NCBI RefSeq assembly: GCF_905220365.1
Contig: NC_061136.1
Span: 9,651,702-9,715,701, forward strand
Direction of reading: 5' to 3'
From: Vanessa cardui
Taxonomy: Eukaryota; Arthropoda; Insecta; Lepidoptera; Nymphalidae
DNA: 64,000 nt
Of this stretch, positions 51,076 through 63,904 are shown in pieces. How positions within the stretch are numbered: position 1 is the stretch's first letter; each line of letters starts with the position of its first letter. Made by a program: the position numbers and the translations under genes. The notes under the pieces were generated by a model, which worked only from the letters and a program-made list of their open reading frames with translations, ran no database searches and had not been told where the DNA came from.

Positions 51076-52075
51076 TCTCCACAGACACTGGTGCTGTCAA
51101 ATAAATTTCAAACCTACAAAATTCACAATAGGTGGGATCGTTCTCCGTTGAACACAGAATTGCTTAGCAATCCACTTCCTTCTCTGAGCAAAAGCTATGC
51201 TAAGTAGCTGTAAGCCACAAGCGATTTTGCTCTTAGATACATAAATATTTTTTTGTATCGACCTTTCGTCTCATACTTTGCCTTATAATTTTTTGTTGAT
51301 ACTTTTTTCGAGTACCCCTATCGCTTGACATTACCTTTATGGCGCCCAGTATCTCGTGGTGTGATCGTAGCAAATTCTAATGGCGATTAAAAACAACTGT
51401 AGTAGCTTTTTATCACAAAGGAATATATAATTTTAATACACGTTTCAATTATAAAGACTCAATACAGAAAAATACTTAGAAGAATAATAATTTAATTAAT
51501 CATATTTAATAAAATGACGTGTTGTAGATGTCAGTTTGTCTTTAATGATCATTTATAACAGTATCGCCATCATAGCGAATGGATGCAAATCACATTTGAT
51601 AATATGTTTCTATGCTAAATAAGCATTTATTCAAATTCTTCATTTACATTCATATTTTAATATTCAATACAAAGATATATTTAAGGCAAAGGATTGATTT
51701 ATGCCATTAGAATTCTATATTTATTAATATTCATTATTTATAAATAATATAATAAATTAGTCAAATGCAAAACTAAAAGTCAAATAAGATTAAAATATGT
51801 CACACTAAGGTCGTCGTGTCGGATTGATTAATTAAGTAATTATTTACCTTCTTTTGCTAGGTTCGCAATGGGAGAAGTGAGTCCAAAATAACAATAAAAA
51901 TATAAGATTACTTTTCAGGATATTCTTATCAATAATGAACACAAAATAATTTTTTATTTGAAATAACTAAAAAAATGAATATTAGGTATTCTAATCTTGC
52001 GTGCGTAAAGACTCAATTCATTGGTCAATAGAAGCTTAAACCTCAGCAAAATCTAACTTTTAACTTTACATTCTG

Positions 52076-52266
52076 ACTAGCAACCCGCCCCGGCTTCGCA
52101 CGGGTACTTCATATGTACATAAAATTGTAGTTTAAATTGTTATTCTGCTGTGCATCCTATATTACTGAAAATTTTCATCCAAATCCATCTTGTAGTTTTT
52201 ATTTAAAGAGTAATAAACATACATAAATACATCCATCATCACAAACTTTCGCATTTATAATATAAA
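52076..52266 (+). repeat. Interspersed repeat, CCCGCCCCGGCTTCGC type
   Basis: It starts ACTAGCAACCCGCCCCGGCT, contains TCATCCAAATCCATCTTGTA and ends with ACTTTCGCATTTATAATATA. I recognise this as a common lepidopteran repeat, and the 7107-7295 fragment shares its layout. The copy here is better kept. No ORF remains. Confidence 0.6.
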
Positions 52267-53534
52267 TTTCATTTTTTAATGCACGTTTTTAGCAATTTTA
52301 AAATTAAATTCGTCTGAAATAGATATCGATACGAATCCATTTAATTACTATAAAAAATACCTATTGTATGAGCGAAACCACGCTAAGTCCGTTAATTTAT
52401 GAACAGAATGATAGCTTTAATCCTATTTGCGCTCACGATTAAGCTGCAGTGCGTCGAAATGGCATAGACTGAGCCAATTTCATGCTCTGACGCTCCCTCT
52501 CTGCACCAAAATCTCTTAATACGTATTGGAACAAAACAATAAAACTGCTATTGCCATTACCGATGAGAATTTAATCTATATTTATAATTAAAAAACAGAT
52601 ATTATATCTTCGACGTTAAATCTACTTTAATAATGTATTCTTTCAAATTTCTATCCATGAAAATTTCGAATTTCGAATCGAATTTTCATTCAATTTGAAA
52701 TATTTTACCTAAAAGCCGTTATAAGTATGTTCAGTTCTACATTTAATGCAGTTTCAAAATGTTATTACAGTTGTAAAGTTCGTTAATGTGCAACGCTTAG
52801 ATCGATTCGAATTTCAAATGTATATAATTTATAGTATCTATGTACGTAATAGGAGCCAAGCTGAATTGAACATGGCGACTGCGATCCGCTTGCAAACTAT
52901 ACCGGATACGATAGGAAACTCCATTCTTTTATTTTATTTCGGTTTTGTTTCTATTCAATCGGCGAAATTGTTTCGTTTCACCATTTTAACTTTCGATAGG
53001 GTTATTAGGATCTGAATAATGAATTAAAAACATAAAAAATAAATAATCGAAATGATAACCCTATGAAATTATCTACTTTAAAATTTTTTTATTTACATTT
53101 CAGGAGCAGTAATTAAATGTTTCAAATAGTTGTCAAGCAACAAGATTGTTCAAAAAAGTTCGTATACCGAAGCAATATCTTAAAAAAATAATATTGACAC
53201 GAAAAAACACCCAAAAAAGAAAAAAAAGACATATTTCTGTTAGAATTAGCAAAACTCGGCTTATTACGTTAAAGCTGAGACGAATAATAATCATTTCTCA
53301 TATTTTATGTAGCTCCGTGCCGGAGATGACGTCCGAGGCATAAGGCTAAGTCAACCGACGTTACGTAGATTAATAATCTCAATATAAGCGCCAGCCTGCA
53401 GTAAAACAAGTTTCTACTGACTTGCCTTTATTGATAGATACCTAGATTCTATCAACATATAATACATTGCAACGTACGCATTTCTGCTCTTACCTGAATT
53501 TATCAATAAATAAAAAAGAAAAAAAGAGTACCTA

Positions 53535-53645
53535 ACTACTGAGTTTCTTGCCGGTTCTTCTCAGTAGAACCTACTTTCCGAACCGGAGGTAGCTCCACTT
53601 AAAATACTTGCTTACTTAAATAAAGTATATTCGGATTTGATTTGA
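53535..53645 (+). mobile_element. Non-LTR retrotransposon 3' end (copy B)
   Basis: GAGTTTCTTGCCGGTTCTTC through CTACTTTCCGAACCGG, then an ending TAAATAAAGTATATTCGG and TTTGATTTGATT, repeats the 3' end seen at 7810-7955 in the same orientation. It is a heavily 5'-truncated LINE-like copy with no coding sequence. Confidence 0.6.
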
Positions 53646-54070
53646 TTCATTCCAATTATAATTGCACATAATATTACAGCCAGCTTTATATACCTACTGC
53701 TTAAAGTAAAGTCAAGATCTTTATTAAATATAGAAACAATGTAATTGCTTATTGGTTGACGAATGTCTACCATCAAACGTAATCTTCGTCTCTACTCTCT
53801 AATAATAATCTGTGCAGCTATGTTTCTGTTTGAAAGGTGTTAGTTAAATTACAGGCATAGGGATGTAACATATCGGCTGTATAATAATCGGCAGGCATCG
53901 ACAAAAGAAAGAGTGATTTGTGCGTCTTGCAATGCCGTGTCTGTAAAAGAAGGTGCCATTTTTAGTAAAAAAGAAATAAAAATATATGTCCAGTTAGGTA
54001 CTAAAATGATTCAACGTAACTTAAAAGTTTGTAAGTTTTATGTGTAAAGTAAATTGACCAAACAAATGCA

Positions 54071-54119
54071 ATAAATAGTTTATAAAAGAGGTCCTGAACC
54101 TCTTTTATAAACTATTTAT
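54071..54119. repeat. Perfect 22-bp inverted repeat with 5-nt loop
   Basis: The left arm is 54071-54092 and the right arm 54098-54119; all 22 pairs match, around the loop CCTGA. The arms run ATAAATAGTTTATAAAAG.. inward to GAGGT. It is the longest perfect hairpin I found in the window. There is no target-site duplication or transposon end I recognise. It could be a recent palindrome, a cruciform-prone site or the stem of a small RNA. Confidence 0.9.
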
Positions 54120-55717
54120 AATACTGTAACTATTCACATCTTAGAAGCAGTAAGTAAATTTTCTCAAAGTTGACCAACTTCATATTGTTATAGAAGATGT
54201 TTTAGTTTTTTAATTAGTCGTTTAACATTAAAAAAAATATAGCTACGTGTTCGATATTTTTTATTCAATTCATTGAGTGTGGTCACTATAACATAAATTT
54301 ATAGCTTACTAGGTTTTGGTAAATTTGTCATTGTATACTTTGTTTTAGAATTTCGAACATTGATATATCGTTTCTATTGCTAAGCTAAGCGATCATCAAC
54401 CGAAAATGGAAACTAAATTGATAATGTAAAGATTGTATCCCATCTTGTATGTAGGGTTAATGAAGATAGCAACATAAAAAATAACATGCCAATTTTATTG
54501 TGTTATTGAAATATAATATTTAGGAAGCATCAACTCAATTCTTAGTTTTGTAGCTTTCAGTTGTGCTCGCAAGGCACCGATTATTTCACGCCAATGTCAC
54601 GAACGACACTCAAAAATAATCTGTTAAATAATGTCAAAAAAGTGTTCCAATTAGTATATATACTAAATTTACTACTACTCAATTGTCACTTGTGAGCATC
54701 AGCGGAAGATATCAGCTTTTGAAATATTTTCAAGGTATTATCTACTCATCTTTTTGCCAAAATAAAATTGAAGCACATAAGAGTATCTTTCATCTTCATA
54801 GTTACATAGTATTAAATTTAGATTTCTCGTTATAACTCAAAGGAAATTAACTTAGGTACGTATACTACAGTGAAGCATTACACGATCGTTTCAGAGTATC
54901 GTAAAACTGTACAGCCGATGTACCTAAGCTTGGCTTCATAATAACTTAGTACATTCCTTATAATTTACTATCGTAAAAGGTCATAACTACAAAAAGACAG
55001 GCTTAGATGACGCCGAACACTTTGTAATTTTATAACTGTGTGAAAATATTATTTATGGATCAGACCTTTACAAAACTCTTTAATATCATGGGAATATAGT
55101 ACTTGTGTACAAAAAATTTATATAATATGTAATAATTTGATGAATATTACATGAAATAAATGAACGATTGCACGCTGTTTATAAAAACCTGTGAGTATCG
55201 AAATGTATTTAAACAGTTATACGATGTTATGAGTTATGACCTTTCGGATAAAAATATGATCGGAAACGTAATATCTCTGTTTATTGTTTCTGTCATCTTA
55301 ACATTAACATAATCATAAAGTTAGTCGCTTGTTATATCGTCAACTTTCTATTCTTCCGCTATCTAATATAAAGACAGATTATATATTTATTATTATGAAA
55401 CAATTTATTAAATATCATGTTAGCATTATTCCTTCTATTTCTAAATTAGAAGTGGTAGGTTTTTGTAAGATTGTATGTAATATATATTTTATAAGTCAAT
55501 TCCCCTTCAGCATACGTAGAACAAGAAGTAAGTAGGTATATGAAGTATTTTAAACTATTACCTATTAATTTTATTAAATATAAATTGTGATGCTATAATA
55601 AATTCAGAATAATAGGCGATTCTACAAAACATGTAAATTTCCTTTCGATTCGCGAAATATAATTATTAAACATCATACAATTTTATTAATAAATCCGCAG
55701 CAAAAAATCCATGACAG

Positions 55718-55733
55718 TGCATATATATGCACA
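55718..55733. repeat. 16-bp perfect palindrome
   Basis: GTGCATATATATGCAC is self-complementary with no loop. It may be a dimeric protein-binding site or chance. Confidence 0.7.
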
Positions 55734-58700
55734 AACAGATCGATAAAAAATTAAAATTTCTAACAACAATTTTAACAGAAACACCACTACAAATTATTTT
55801 TATCTTAAATATTGAAATATGTTATAAAACACAACGATAGTACTAAGTCATTTAACAAAACTAACAATTCAATTAACTACATAATTGCTTAACATAAAGT
55901 AAGATAATCCAGCTAACATATATAAAGCTTATATTATATACGACACAGAGAACCGGGACTGCAGTATCGATTGGCGTATTGTAACTAGTATAGCGTATAC
56001 TTCACCTCCAAGGGCGACGCAAAAGTGAACGGAACGTACCTATTTGCAATATAATTTAAAATGCTTAACAAATAATCTCACAACACTTGATTTCAATAAT
56101 TATTGCCATTTAAGATGCAACTTTTCTTTGTACATATGTATAATAAAATTATACATCGCTTTCTATTCAAATTATTAATAAAATTATGAATCTTGTTCAA
56201 CCGTTTATTATAATTTGTATATATTATGTTTGCCTCAAAACCGGTACTATGTCTTTACCCAACGTACAATAATCAATGATTATGTTAATAATATTTCTTC
56301 ATAATAAACATAAGATATACCTTCACCTAGACTGGATAAAATAATGTAAAGAAACATACGGTAAAGTTATAACTTTAGTAAATTTTTTATGTAAATCGCC
56401 ACATCTACATAGGAAATGGCGTTCAAAAGCAAAGTTCCTCCAAACTGGTAGTCTTTCAACGTTTTGCGACTGCGCGAAAAGTTGCTAATGGCCACATTGA
56501 TTTTGCAGATAGAACCCGGCTCGGTGAGCAAACCTACCTACTACTACAAATATAACAAAAACCGACCCTAATGACGCTAGCTGTATCCATAAATCCAAAT
56601 GAATGCAGTTTTTGCAATCCTTCCCTTGAAAGCACGCAATGGACTGCAAAGCTAAAATGGTAACGAACTCTCTTAAAGTCGTAGTAAAAGTTTGGCTGTG
56701 GATACGTATTAATATTATTACGTATGCTTCCAAGAGTAGCTGCTTTCCGCATCTATTTACCGTTGAAAAATCACACATGAGAATAAGCGAAAATTATATT
56801 AAGTCTTATTTATATTATATAGGCACGGGAGAAAGTATTTCTCACGGACTTAATTCCACGATGTAAACGGCAAGAATAACTGCAAATATCGTATGTTAGA
56901 TTAGCTAATTTTAATAGCAATGACGGTTTATTGGCCTTAAATTTGTAAAGTCAAATATTCTAATATCAATGAAGAGAGGATTCCAATTCCTAACGAGCTC
57001 GTGTAATCCTCGTAAATACCTATTAAGTATAGTTATACTATATCCATAAAAAATAACAGTGCTCCTCTGTGTAGTTAAGTTTAAATTTGGAAAAAGCCAT
57101 TTCAGTTTCAAAATCGTTCGCTGCAAAAAAAGCGCTAATAGCAGCATAAATTCTTCCCAATTTAATCTGCTGGTGTTACGTAACAGATCGTAGAGCGGGA
57201 GCTGCAATATCGGCAGTTATTCGTACGCTTAACTATCCAACGCAAGTTACGGCCCGGTCTATTGTTCTGCTTACCCTTATTGCGATCAGCTTACGAGTCG
57301 ATGGCAAGTAAACTTGTACAAACGTTCAACGCGTTACAGACAAAGAACCTGAAAACTACGTTGACTCTTTGACGCTTAAGCCCTTTCAGCATTGAATTTA
57401 GTTTTAAGGAACAAAGATTATTTTAATTTAACAAAAACAAACCGCGGCTTCGAAAGCAGTATAATAAACAAATACACTTTTTGACGTTGTTCCGAATGAA
57501 ATAACAGATTGGCAGGATAGCATAGCTAAACATAAAAATTTAAATTTCTTAACAATATTTCTTGGTACGCATCGCAAAACAAAGATCTTATGCAAAGGGA
57601 AATGCCGATTCTGGGACACGTACATATATGACTTTAGATAGAAATCAACTTATTCATTAATTTTGTAACCGAAACATACGAATATTACATTTATAAAACA
57701 TTAAGCATCCTTCACTTAACAAATAATAATTCGGAAACAATGCGCTGTTGATTTGATTTTTTTGAAATTAATCAGTTATCCTATTTTTAAATGCTGGCAG
57801 ACAATTTTTTTTTATTATTAATTATTATTAAAGATTTGGCTATGCGTTCATATTTAGTCAGTCAAAACTCAGGATATTGTCTTACATATATAATGACTAT
57901 TATTAATAGATAGTATACACTCGTTTGTATATTTAGTTATAATATATTTATTCACACTTATTTGCTTGAGAATGAGATTCGATTAGGTTATAACTTTAGA
58001 AGCGTTCTATTTCCTGATTCTAATATTTGTAAACTACAGATTCAACTGACAAGCAAATAGTTTATAAGGAGAAAACTGTTTTGGAATCAAAACTTTATAA
58101 GTGTTACGGTTTAAAAAAAAAAATCTTTTGAGACAGGATTTAATCATTTACATGACCATTAATGAATTTAATGAGTGTAATTAATTTTTATTTAAAATAT
58201 GTTATTATATTGATAGGCTTGCAGTCAAATTATATGTTTGCTGTTTATGACAATGGTGATCTTTAGCGAACAAAACCGATATATTTCAACTTATATCGCC
58301 CTTAGGCCCTAAATTTTGGGAACTATTTTGGGATACCCTAAATCTAAAACACAACAATACTAAGTTTTGTTGCTGCTGAAGAGATAAATGGGTGGATAAA
58401 TATACTAGCTATGAGGCTTTCTCAAAGCTCTACTAGCAGGCTACGAACTAACTGTCGAGACATTGTACTTAGTCTGAATATTTTATTTTTAATTATGAGT
58501 CCTTCTATACTCAAATTATGTTTATTTAGAATAATATTGATTATATTATACAACTGTAATAAATGCTGTCAAAGTCTAACTGTACGACAAATCTTGTCGG
58601 AAAAAAATGATGAATAACCTTGCTACACTCTTATATAATACCATGATAAATAAATACCTTCATTTTTACCTACGTCACAATTTTCAATTATAGTAATTAC

Positions 58701-59930
58701 AACGCATCGCAACCTTCTCTACGTCTTATCTTCACGTCATAATTAATACTTTTAGTAGAATAAAAATCAAGAGTCTTATCCTATTCCAGCATACTAAACT
58801 AACTTGATATCTATAAAGTGTAACTATAATTATTATTATTTCAACTCAAATTAAGGAAATCTATGATAAATATTTAAAGAAACAAAAATAAGATAAATTT
58901 TCTCATGACGTAACTAACTTTACAGTCGAGTAAAGAAAAATCACGTAAACAGAGCAGAAAATCTTCATCCGTAACTCCGAAATAACAAAATTCGTTGAGC
59001 TACGAACGACTGTATTTTTTCTCTTTGTTTACCTGCGTTTTAAATGTCGAGGGGAGAAGAGGCGGCTCTTGTTACGTTGGTCGCTGCTCTCTCTGTGTGT
59101 GGGTAGGGTTCTAGCGTAATTCAGGTATAGTTGGATGTGTGCCCTTTTGGTGCACCACAGAATATATATTTGAACTTATAGAATGTTCGGACAGTTAATA
59201 GGAAAATATTATACCCAATACTTGGACTAATCTTCAGTACCCTTTTTGATATTCATACCTATAGATTAATCTGATAAAATCTATGAGCAGTCTCACGTTA
59301 CTAAACTCCAATATTTGATATTATTTCTTAGTTAATCTCGATTCATATTCGTAATTATAGAAATACGCTATTTTTACATTTCATAATGAAAAAAATATCA
59401 CGAAAAACAAGCGTACATCCTTGATGCATACGCAACAATTTAAAAAGTACCTTATATTATTGACAATTTTATCAACCATGATGGTTGTTTGGTTGTTTTT
59501 ATAATTTTGATTTATTAAAAATTATATTCGTAATTATTTATCAATAGAGGTAGATACTATAAAAACTATTCATATAGAAATGACTTTCTGAGACGATTGT
59601 ACAAACGAGGGTCCGCTCATCGAACGAGTTTGAAAACTTAGATCGAAATGGCAAAAAGCTTCTACCAAAGCACAGAAAAGAGAATCTAACGCTTTGTTAT
59701 TAAGTCTCATTTTTGCTTCACAGACTTTGTGACATAAGACATTTAAGTTTTAAGACAGGTGAAAATTCTATCGAACGAAACCGGAAGGTAATAAGTCGCT
59801 TTGTGGAACGGACTTATACGACTTTTGAAGGTAGAATGGAAATGGTCTTATCTCGCCTGTAGCAAGGTGATTTACTATAATTACAAAGATAGCGTTAGAT
59901 GCCTTTTGTTATAATTTTCCAGGCGGGCTC

Positions 59931-59976
59931 ACGAGCGTTTTCTCGTGCAAACTCGTGAAAACGCGGCCATTTTGTA
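59931..59976. promoter_or_regulatory. GCGGCCATTTTG site with adjoining inverted repeat
   Basis: GCGGCCATTTTG (59963-59974) is a good Pho/YY1-type site. Just upstream, GCGTTTTC (59935-59942) and GAAAACGC (59957-59964) form an 8-bp inverted repeat that overlaps its start, and CTCGT occurs twice between. A short GC-rich island in AT-rich DNA. Confidence 0.35.
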
Positions 59977-62034
59977 ATGTGCCTTGTTTTTTGATAAGGG
60001 TGTTAAAATAATGGTGAATTCGGACGGTTCTTTGCTTAGCTATAGAACGTATTTGCGTAGGCATTAGGTATTTGTATCTACGTGAGCTCCCATTTTGAAT
60101 ACTAATTTTGAGGCGTTAATGAAATTGAATGTATACAAAGGCTTCTCTTTAGATGTTGGAAATGTGTTTAATGTTACCTTATTTCTAGATGAAAATATTT
60201 GCAGATAAACAAAATAACTATAGATACCTACTAGTATTAGGAACAAAAAAATGAAATATCAGTAAATTTTATGAATGTACTTCAAACTCAATTGAGATTC
60301 ACATTAATAGCAATTACCTACTTTAAAGATGAAACTAAAATATAAGTATGTTATTTTTATTCAATCAACAAATGGTTTTGACCTAACCAAGGATAATAGA
60401 TATTTTATTCACAGTAATCACTTCAGTTTTCTGATCCATGTATGTTTATCGTTCAAGAGACGGCTGTAATTTCTCCGGCTCACCACGCGAACTACACAGC
60501 ACATTTACGGTAATTTTCCTGAGGCTTTTCGAAGGGAAATCTACATTTGCGAGCAACAACGGCGCGAGTTTTTGTATAGCTCCGGTATTAATAACGCGAT
60601 AATGCAAATTTCGTCGGTTTATGGCTCCGGAGCTCGTTTTAGACGCCATTACCGAGAATTCGGCAAGGTTTCCACTCTCGAGAGCTTTCTATATATTTTT
60701 GCTGCGTTATCAAGTGCCCTTTTAATATTGATAAATGTTTACTTTCGTTTCTTTTTTCCTTTAGTTATTGTGGAGGGTTAATTTTATTATCCCTACTTAT
60801 CTGAAGGATATCTCTTCAGGTAGATTATTATCTATAATATAGACAATGATATAAGATTATGCTATTTAACTAAATAAGTAAGTAGGTAGGTAGTATGTTA
60901 AGTTGTTAACAAAACATCTAATATTTAGATCGTAGTTTGGATTTCCTCAACTATTATTATAAACCATATTAATGTTTATAACTTTAGTGTCATCAAATAC
61001 GTTATAAATTGTAACTGTGTTGTGTTTTTTCTACTCCTAAAGTCATTTCAAAATCAAAACCAATAGTAAATGTTCTTATACCATTATGAATTTCTTTGTG
61101 TAGGAATATAATAGTATTGATAAAATTTACATTAAAAGTTTTTATGATTTGGAATCAAAAATCTTAACTTTTGTAATGATAATTTTAACCGCAAAAATGA
61201 GTAGTGCCCCCATAAAAATCCTATTGTGACGCCAACACACCGTAACGTATTCTATTCAATTGCATGGAAAATCAGCGGAATTTCAGCGGCCCACCCTGCT
61301 ATCGCATCATGCGTCTATCTCTCTCAGACTTGGAAAATTCACATAAGTTGGACTGAGAGGCTTCGTGAAGTTAATGTAATTGAGGGCAATATCAGAATAG
61401 TTTTAGTCTAGACGAGTAAAGTTGTAAGTTGCAAATTACTGGCGTGATACGGCGCTGGTTAAAATATATTGTAATGGCACTTTAGCTCACGCTTACTTAA
61501 ATTTATGCGACTCGGGATAGTGCGGGACATTCTGGCTTCAAGTGCTTGCGAACAGCCCACGTGTCTCAATATATACTTCAACACTCATATTTCGAGAGAA
61601 GATACTGAGAAACCTTCAGTTTTCTAACCAAATTTTATATTAAACGCTCTTATTATATGGTCGTGACTTATAAACTAAAATGTTGAAAGAGTTTAACGAA
61701 TTACAATAAACTGAAGTTATTTACATTTTTTTACGTTGTAATAGTTTCTTGGTCTGTTAATTGTTTGACATAAGTTAATAACAGATTCTTTGTTGAAATA
61801 AAATTAAACTTATAGATGAGGAATTGTTAATAAGTACTTACTTATAACCTAAATCTTATGACAACTCGTTAAAACAAAGCCTCTAAAATTGTCATGTATC
61901 CTTCAGAAGGTACTACAAAAATCGATTGCATAGAATTCGACTTGGAACCTACCTACCGTCCTACGAGAGGTCAATTATAAAATAATAAAAGACATATGGA
62001 AGAGTCTAAACAAATACGGCCTTCAATCACCTGC

Positions 62035-62400
62035 CAACGCTTTATGGGCCTATAAACCGTCACAAGCGCCCATAAAAGCATTATTGCCTATTAATTTCAC
62101 ACCGCATTAGCGAAACACACAATAAAACTTTAACATTTAGTTGTGACATTGATTCTAGTTTTGTTCTAAGCGCCATCTATGCGCGGAGGGCGGAGGCTTC
62201 AGTAGAAAAAGATTATAGCCTATAGCCGAGTTTTACGACGTCGTAAAAGTATGCCATAAACCCGAAGGGCACGCACGCCCTCTGTTAATCGTTCAGAAAC
62301 CGATATTGCGAGGCCCCAAGATAGATTGCTTTGCGTTACGAATAACTTCTCGACATTTGTCTGTTTATGGTCACGAGCCGAATTGCGTATTTATGTGGTA
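62035..62400. promoter_or_regulatory. Candidate posterior-Hox regulatory or boundary element
   Basis: Four TTTATGG-type sites (62041-62047 and 62364-62370 forward; CCATAAA at 62070-62076 and 62254-62260) surround an 18-bp perfect palindrome TTTTACGACGTCGTAAAA (62231-62248), which is two head-to-head TTTTACGAC sites. Both forms are of the kind bound by Abd-B and Caudal. TAGATGGCGCTT on the minus strand (62168-62179) fits the CTCF core. The block is GC-balanced and without an ORF. Its position, 17 kb after abd-A, suits an abd-A/Abd-B regulatory element. Function is inference. Confidence 0.45.
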
Positions 62401-63539
62401 ACTGTAACCATTCGGTACACATCTTGCATCCTAGATGCGTCCATTTTGATTAACCGCAGAACCTGGCAAACTTACATTTGATTTGTCAAGCGCTAAGTGA
62501 AAAAAAACAAAGATTATTTTCAAAAAAAATATGTCTTAAATCATTAATAAAAAAAACCTGAAAAGGTTATACTTATCAGTGTTTGGATGGATCTTTACAT
62601 TTTTATTATACGTAATTTAGTTAATTACGTTAAGAGCTACGAACTAATTAGCTAGCCCAGACACGAAAAATAGACGCACTTGGAATTTGTATAACCTATA
62701 CCTAGTCTAGGTTTCAATATTCCTTTGTTCTCTTTCTGAGCACATAAAACGAATTTTCGTTAAAGATACATTTTTGCGAAATAGTGATGAGTCTTGAATA
62801 AAATGCAATAGGACTATTGACTTTGCATAATATATTTAATTAAATATTAATCGCCGTCATCGTCATATCGTGTTTCAGTGCACGCATTAACAAGTCTACA
62901 TCCGCCTCAAAGATCTAAAAATTTTTTTCGAAAGGAACAAACAAAGTACAGTAAATTACGTAACAATTTAATTCGAGCACCCTCACAATCGTTAAATTTT
63001 TATTGACTCCAAACGGCGTGACTTTAAAAATACACAAATTTATGGTCACTCTGAGTGAAAACGATTATTCAACACGTCGTAACTATTTTATAGCTGAAAT
63101 ATAAACAACGGGACGGGACATCTATTAGGTTCGCATTATTATTATCAATGACTGCGGTCGTAATCACATAAAACGAGATAAAAAATCAATATTATACAGC
63201 TCATAAAAGTAATATGATTACTACTTAAAATTTTATTTATAGATTTTTCCGGTTTATTTATTATTTCATTCTTATTTAAACGATTGACTAATTTAAGTAC
63301 CTATGATATTTTTAGATATAACACAGAAAATTGTTTAAATATTTCAACTACAGTTTACATACATAGTACTAAGTACCCTAGTAGGTAAACCGATTAAAAA
63401 GTTACATTCACATATTTTTATAAGCTTAATTTTAAAGATCGTCATTGTAAACCAGTTTCAGACTAAAGTGTTTACCGGCCTATTATAACAGGATATATAA
63501 TATATATATACCTATAATAGTTACCAATTACTTACTATC
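62401..63539. other. 3' intergenic DNA, no gene seen
   Basis: AT-rich, with no recognisable exon, RNA gene or repeat. A short AT dinucleotide run lies near 63495-63508. Confidence 0.5.
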
Positions 63540-63625
63540 AATAAAAAGAACCGGTTCGGGTGGGATTCGAACTCGTTACTTTCGGCATTAAGAGTACTGT
63601 AATGGAGGACCGCACCGACTGTATT
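63540..63625 (-). repeat. tRNA-related sequence, probably SINE head
   Basis: On the minus strand, GAGTTCGAATCCCACCC (around 63558-63574) is a canonical Pol III B box. The 60 bases before it, including GTCGGTGCGGTCCTCCATTA, resemble the head of a tRNA-derived element. No acceptor stem can be closed at the expected distance, so a functional tRNA is unlikely. It differs from the other SINE family in this window. Confidence 0.45.
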
Positions 63626-63904
63626 ACTTACATTCTGAAAAGGTACTACTTAAACAAAAAATCATTAATTTTTTGTACCTGTTAATGGAAATGTTTTTTC
63701 TAAATGACATGTCCGTAAATATATTTTACACTATGTGTAATGTGAAAAATAAAAATATTGGTCGGGTTTAAAAGAATGTTAGATTCAAATGAAAGTACCT
63801 AACTACTTAATCGATCGTGTTATATATCTTAGCTATGCAGGGTTTTTTTAATAACCTAAATAAATCATATTATCTATTTTAAAAGCACTGTAACAGCCTT
63901 TCAT

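Larger units (their letters stand above)
48481..62030. other. 3' intergenic DNA, no protein gene seen
   Basis: AT-rich with scattered repeats and islands listed separately (49366, 51056, 52076, 53535, 54071, 55718, 59931). Further GC-balanced patches lie near 53315-53395, 56430-56760, 57170-57320, 59045-59165, 60470-60690 (with TTTATGGCTCC and GACGCCATTACC) and 61200-61570. These may be regulatory modules of the abd-A/Abd-B interval. Frames such as 56485-56866 (both strands) and 56911-57207 have no domains. The insect Hox microRNA iab-4 was searched for by eye and not found. Confidence 0.5.

Noticed and set aside
54841..54910. ACGTATAC near 54850, matching the start of insect miR-iab-4-5p.
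   Set aside because: Only the first bases agree; the rest of the mature sequence and the complementary 3' arm are absent. The real iab-4 locus is probably beyond the window.
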